From assembly GCA_965651265.1 (NCBI GenBank), contig CBFGRV010000024.1, positions 1-54,390 on the forward strand: 54,390 nucleotides of DNA, written 5' to 3'. Of this stretch, positions 51,917 through 54,390 are shown one piece after another (the stretch's first letter is position 1; the number at the start of each line of letters is the position of its first letter). Under the pieces are notes generated by a model that had not been told where the DNA came from, searched no databases, and saw only the letters and a list, made by a program, of their open reading frames with translations. The position numbers and the translations under genes were made by a program. The DNA is from CBFGRV01 sp965651265 (GTDB taxonomy: Bacteria; Bacteroidota; Rhodothermia; Rhodothermales; VXPQ01).

Positions 51917-54390
51917 ATGTCGATCAGGCTTCGTACAGCCACGCTGAGCCTCGTGCTCGGGGCCGTACTCGTCGTGGCAGGAGGCTGCGGCGGCCAGTCA
52001 TTCGTGGGGCGCCGGTACGATAACTTCACCGCCTACTACAACACCTTTTATAATGCGCGAAAGGCGTTCGACGAAGGTGTGAAAGCCCTCGAACGTACCG
52101 ATGCTCGCATCGACAGGCGCTTCTACATCGACGTTTTCACGGCTCCCGGGCGCGCGGCCAATACGGCCACGTTTCAGAAAGCGATCGACAAGAGCGCGGA
52201 TGTGCTACGCGACCACCCGGGCTCGAAATGGGTGGATGATGCGCTTCTGCTAATCGGCCAGTCCTATTTCTATCTGCAGAACTTCGTCGGCGCCGAGCAG
52301 AAATTTCGCGAGGTCATCCAGATCAATTCCGGCCTGGAGGATGAGGCACGGCTCTGGTTGGCGCGTACGCTGATCGCCGCAGGCAGCTACGACGCGGCGA
52401 GGGACCATCTTCTCACCTCCCTCGAGCAGGAGGACCTGTCCAACCGATGGGAGCCGCAGTTACGCCTCGCGCTCGGCGAGCTCTACGTAAAGCGGGAGGA
52501 GTTCGAGGCCGCCGCGGAGGAACTGGCGGCAGGGCTAGAGAACGTGCGCGATCGAGATCTGCGCGCGAGAGGCTGGATGCTCCTGGGACAGGTCCTGGAG
52601 CGAATCGAGCGATATGAGGATGCCGTGGCGGCGTACGATCGCGTCGACGACGCGCATCCGCCCTACGAGCTATCCTACGCAGCAAACGTCTCCGCCATAC
52701 GCGTGCAGGGGCTCTACGTCGACGGCGACGAAGCCCTCCGCCGGCTGCGGCGGATGCAACGCGACGACAAGCACTTCTCCAATCTGCTGGAGCTCGAGTA
52801 TCTGGAAGGTTTGGTCCACCAGGCGCAGGGCCGGCCCGGGATAGCGCATAATCAATATCTGGATATCCTCTACGACTCGGAGGGCCAGCTCGGAGACATC
52901 CGCGGACGCATCCACTACGCGCTGGCCGAACTTTATCGCACGGTACGGCGGGATTTCATGACCGCTGCGGCGCATTACGACACGGCCCGCTCTGCCATCG
53001 GAAACCCGTCGTCCGGAGGTGCCATCCAGGCACAGTTCGCGCCCGAAGCCATCGTCGATGTGGCTGCGAAGGCCGAAATGTTCTCTACGTTCGCCCGCGT
53101 CCGCCAGGACGTCGCGCGGATGGACTCACTCCTCGAGCTCGGGAGTCTCGATGACGAAGCGTTCACCGAGCGCATTCTGGAAATACGGCGCCGACGCGCC
53201 GAAGAGCTCACGGCGCAACAGCGCCTCATCGCGCAGCGACAGGCCGAGCAAGGCTTCCAGGAGGCGGGCCTGGTCGCTTCGGGTGGCGGAGGCGACCTGG
53301 CGAGCCAGTCCGGTGAGGCGGGATTCCTGTTTCATCGTGACCCCGTTCGCACACAGGAAAATCGGCTCAACTTCATCATGCGCTGGGGAGATCGTCCTCA
53401 CGTCCCCAATTGGCGCCGGGCGGAAGCCGTGGCCGGCAGCAGTCCGGCCGGAACGCGGTCGGATGATCCCGTGGCGCAGCGCGCGCAAGACATGAATGCG
53501 GAGGTCGGCTCCGATCCGCTGCCGCAGATCGACTATTCGGATGTTCCTCGCGACTCCCTCAGCCAGGCGAAGATGCGCGCCATGCGCGCCCTCGCGCGCT
53601 ACGAGCTCGGCAACGTGCTTTTCTTGTCCATGAACCGCCCGGACTCCGCGGCGGCCTGGTATCGGCTCGTCATCGACGAGGACTCCGACGAGCCCGTCGC
53701 GCAGCGGGCCTACTACGCCCTCGCGGAGGTACAGCGCTCCCTGGGCGATACCGCCCGAGCCCAAATGCTCTACGAGCAGGTGCTGCGGGACTTTCCCGAG
53801 TCTGACTTTGCCGGACGTGTTCGGGAGCACCTCGGCATCCGCCAGGATGTACCTGCGGACAGCCTCGCGCGCGGCCTCGCGGCGTACGAGGAATCGGTTT
53901 CGAGATGGAGGCGCGGCCTTCATCGGCGTTCCCTTATCGACATGGTGAACATCGCTGCCGATTACCGGCAAACTGACGTGGCGCCGAAGGCTCTCCTTGC
54001 TGCGGCCCGCATATTCATGGAATGGGCCGATAAGGATTCGCTGGATCTGTTCGATCCCATACCGATCACCTTCGACGACGAGTTGCTGCTGCGTGCCGGA
54101 TTTGAGAAACCGGCACCTGATGAGGACGTGCTGGTGCCTGCATCCGGCTCGCTCAAGATGCCGGCTGATTCGACGGATCTGGCTCGAGACCCGTCTGGTG
54201 TGCCGGCAGACGTGCCGAATCCTGCAGAGGATGCCGCAGAGACGGAAGCTCCATCCACGACGTACATCCCGCTGATCGATGAGACGTCGCCTGACGACTC
54301 GGCGGGCGGTTACCGACCGCCACTTCGATCGGAACCCTCTCTTCCTCTGCCGGCAGATTCTGCTGCAACAAACACCGATCCGCCCGTTCC
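51917..54390 (+). CDS. porW: T9SS periplasmic lipoprotein PorW/SprE (3' end cut by window edge)
   Basis: About 824 codons are visible and the frame is open at the right edge. Signal peptide with lipobox (VVAGGC, Cys24), then the PorW/SprE hallmark DNFTAYYNTFYNARKAFDEG, and repeated TPR helices (KSADVLRDHPGSKWVDDALLLIGQSYF, VGAEQKFREVIQ, AAAWYRLVIDEDSDEPVAQRAYYALAE). Later comes a low-complexity Pro/Asp/Ser-rich stretch. PorW/SprE is a periplasmic T9SS component needed for secretion or gliding. It lies 119 bp after pyk and supports the assignment of the organism to a T9SS-bearing lineage. No stop is seen, so length is unknown. Confidence 0.85.
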   Translation, partial: MSIRLRTATLSLVLGAVLVVAGGCGGQSFVGRRYDNFTAYYNTFYNARKAFDEGVKALERTDARIDRRFYIDVFTAPGRAANTATFQKAIDKSADVLRDHPGSKWVDDALLLIGQSYFYLQNFVGAEQKFREVIQINSGLEDEARLWLARTLIAAGSYDAARDHLLTSLEQEDLSNRWEPQLRLALGELYVKREEFEAAAEELAAGLENVRDRDLRARGWMLLGQVLERIERYEDAVAAYDRVDDAHPPYELSYAANVSAIRVQGLYVDGDEALRRLRRMQRDDKHFSNLLELEYLEGLVHQAQGRPGIAHNQYLDILYDSEGQLGDIRGRIHYALAELYRTVRRDFMTAAAHYDTARSAIGNPSSGGAIQAQFAPEAIVDVAAKAEMFSTFARVRQDVARMDSLLELGSLDDEAFTERILEIRRRRAEELTAQQRLIAQRQAEQGFQEAGLVASGGGGDLASQSGEAGFLFHRDPVRTQENRLNFIMRWGDRPHVPNWRRAEAVAGSSPAGTRSDDPVAQRAQDMNAEVGSDPLPQIDYSDVPRDSLSQAKMRAMRALARYELGNVLFLSMNRPDSAAAWYRLVIDEDSDEPVAQRAYYALAEVQRSLGDTARAQMLYEQVLRDFPESDFAGRVREHLGIRQDVPADSLARGLAAYEESVSRWRRGLHRRSLIDMVNIAADYRQTDVAPKALLAAARIFMEWADKDSLDLFDPIPITFDDELLLRAGFEKPAPDEDVLVPASGSLKMPADSTDLARDPSGVPADVPNPAEDAAETEAPSTTYIPLIDETSPDDSAGGYRPPLRSEPSLPLPADSAATNTDPPV

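Overview
The window reads as chromosomal DNA of a GC-rich member of the Bacteroidota/Rhodothermota lineage, probably Rhodothermales-like. The pointers are a secreted protein with a type IX secretion (T9SS) C-terminal sorting domain, a PorW/SprE-type T9SS lipoprotein at the right edge, a Wzi-like outer-membrane protein, a DUF4783 protein, many secreted lipoproteins, and few clear Shine-Dalgarno sites. I found no rRNA, tRNA, CRISPR array or intact insertion sequence.

Left part (1-15522): surface-sugar genes. A 3' fragment of a sulfotransferase is followed by a phosphoglycosyl transferase, a PglE/EpsN-type aminotransferase and a PglF/WbpM-type 4,6-dehydratase. A decayed intergenic stretch then holds HicB-like and HEPN-like remnants. 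Next come a Wzi-family protein, a UDP-glucuronate 4-epimerase-like enzyme, a WbpA-type UDP-GlcNAc dehydrogenase, a T9SS cargo protein with cohesin-like and dockerin-like modules, and a convergent wbpB/wbpE/acyltransferase operon. The four Wbp-type enzymes together would make a UDP-2,3-diacetamido-glucuronate-type sugar, the sugar class reported to anchor T9SS cargo in Porphyromonas. The cargo gene sits between the two halves of that pathway.

Middle part (15523-35721): a small basic conserved protein, a secreted TPR protein, a LOG-family protein, an OmpA-type lipoprotein, a sugar nucleotidyltransferase followed closely by mutS2, a D-2-hydroxyacid dehydrogenase, a cysD-cysNC-SLC13 permease operon (sulfate import and PAPS synthesis), a UDP-xylose synthase, a DUF4783 protein, a very large 12-TM NtrY-like sensor kinase, and a TenA-family protein.

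Right part (35803-54390): an archease-MFS-rtcB operon, small membrane proteins, a sulfatase divergent from a DUF6807 protein, a tightly overlapping yidD-moaB-cysS-hemB-HhH operon, then a rightward run of hisI, a lipoprotein, a site-2 protease with CBS domains, a NarL-type regulator, pyruvate kinase and the start of porW/sprE.

Taken together, the accessory content centres on the cell envelope: making unusual amino and uronic sugars, supplying PAPS for sulfation, and moving proteins to the surface by T9SS. Ordinary housekeeping genes lie between these blocks.
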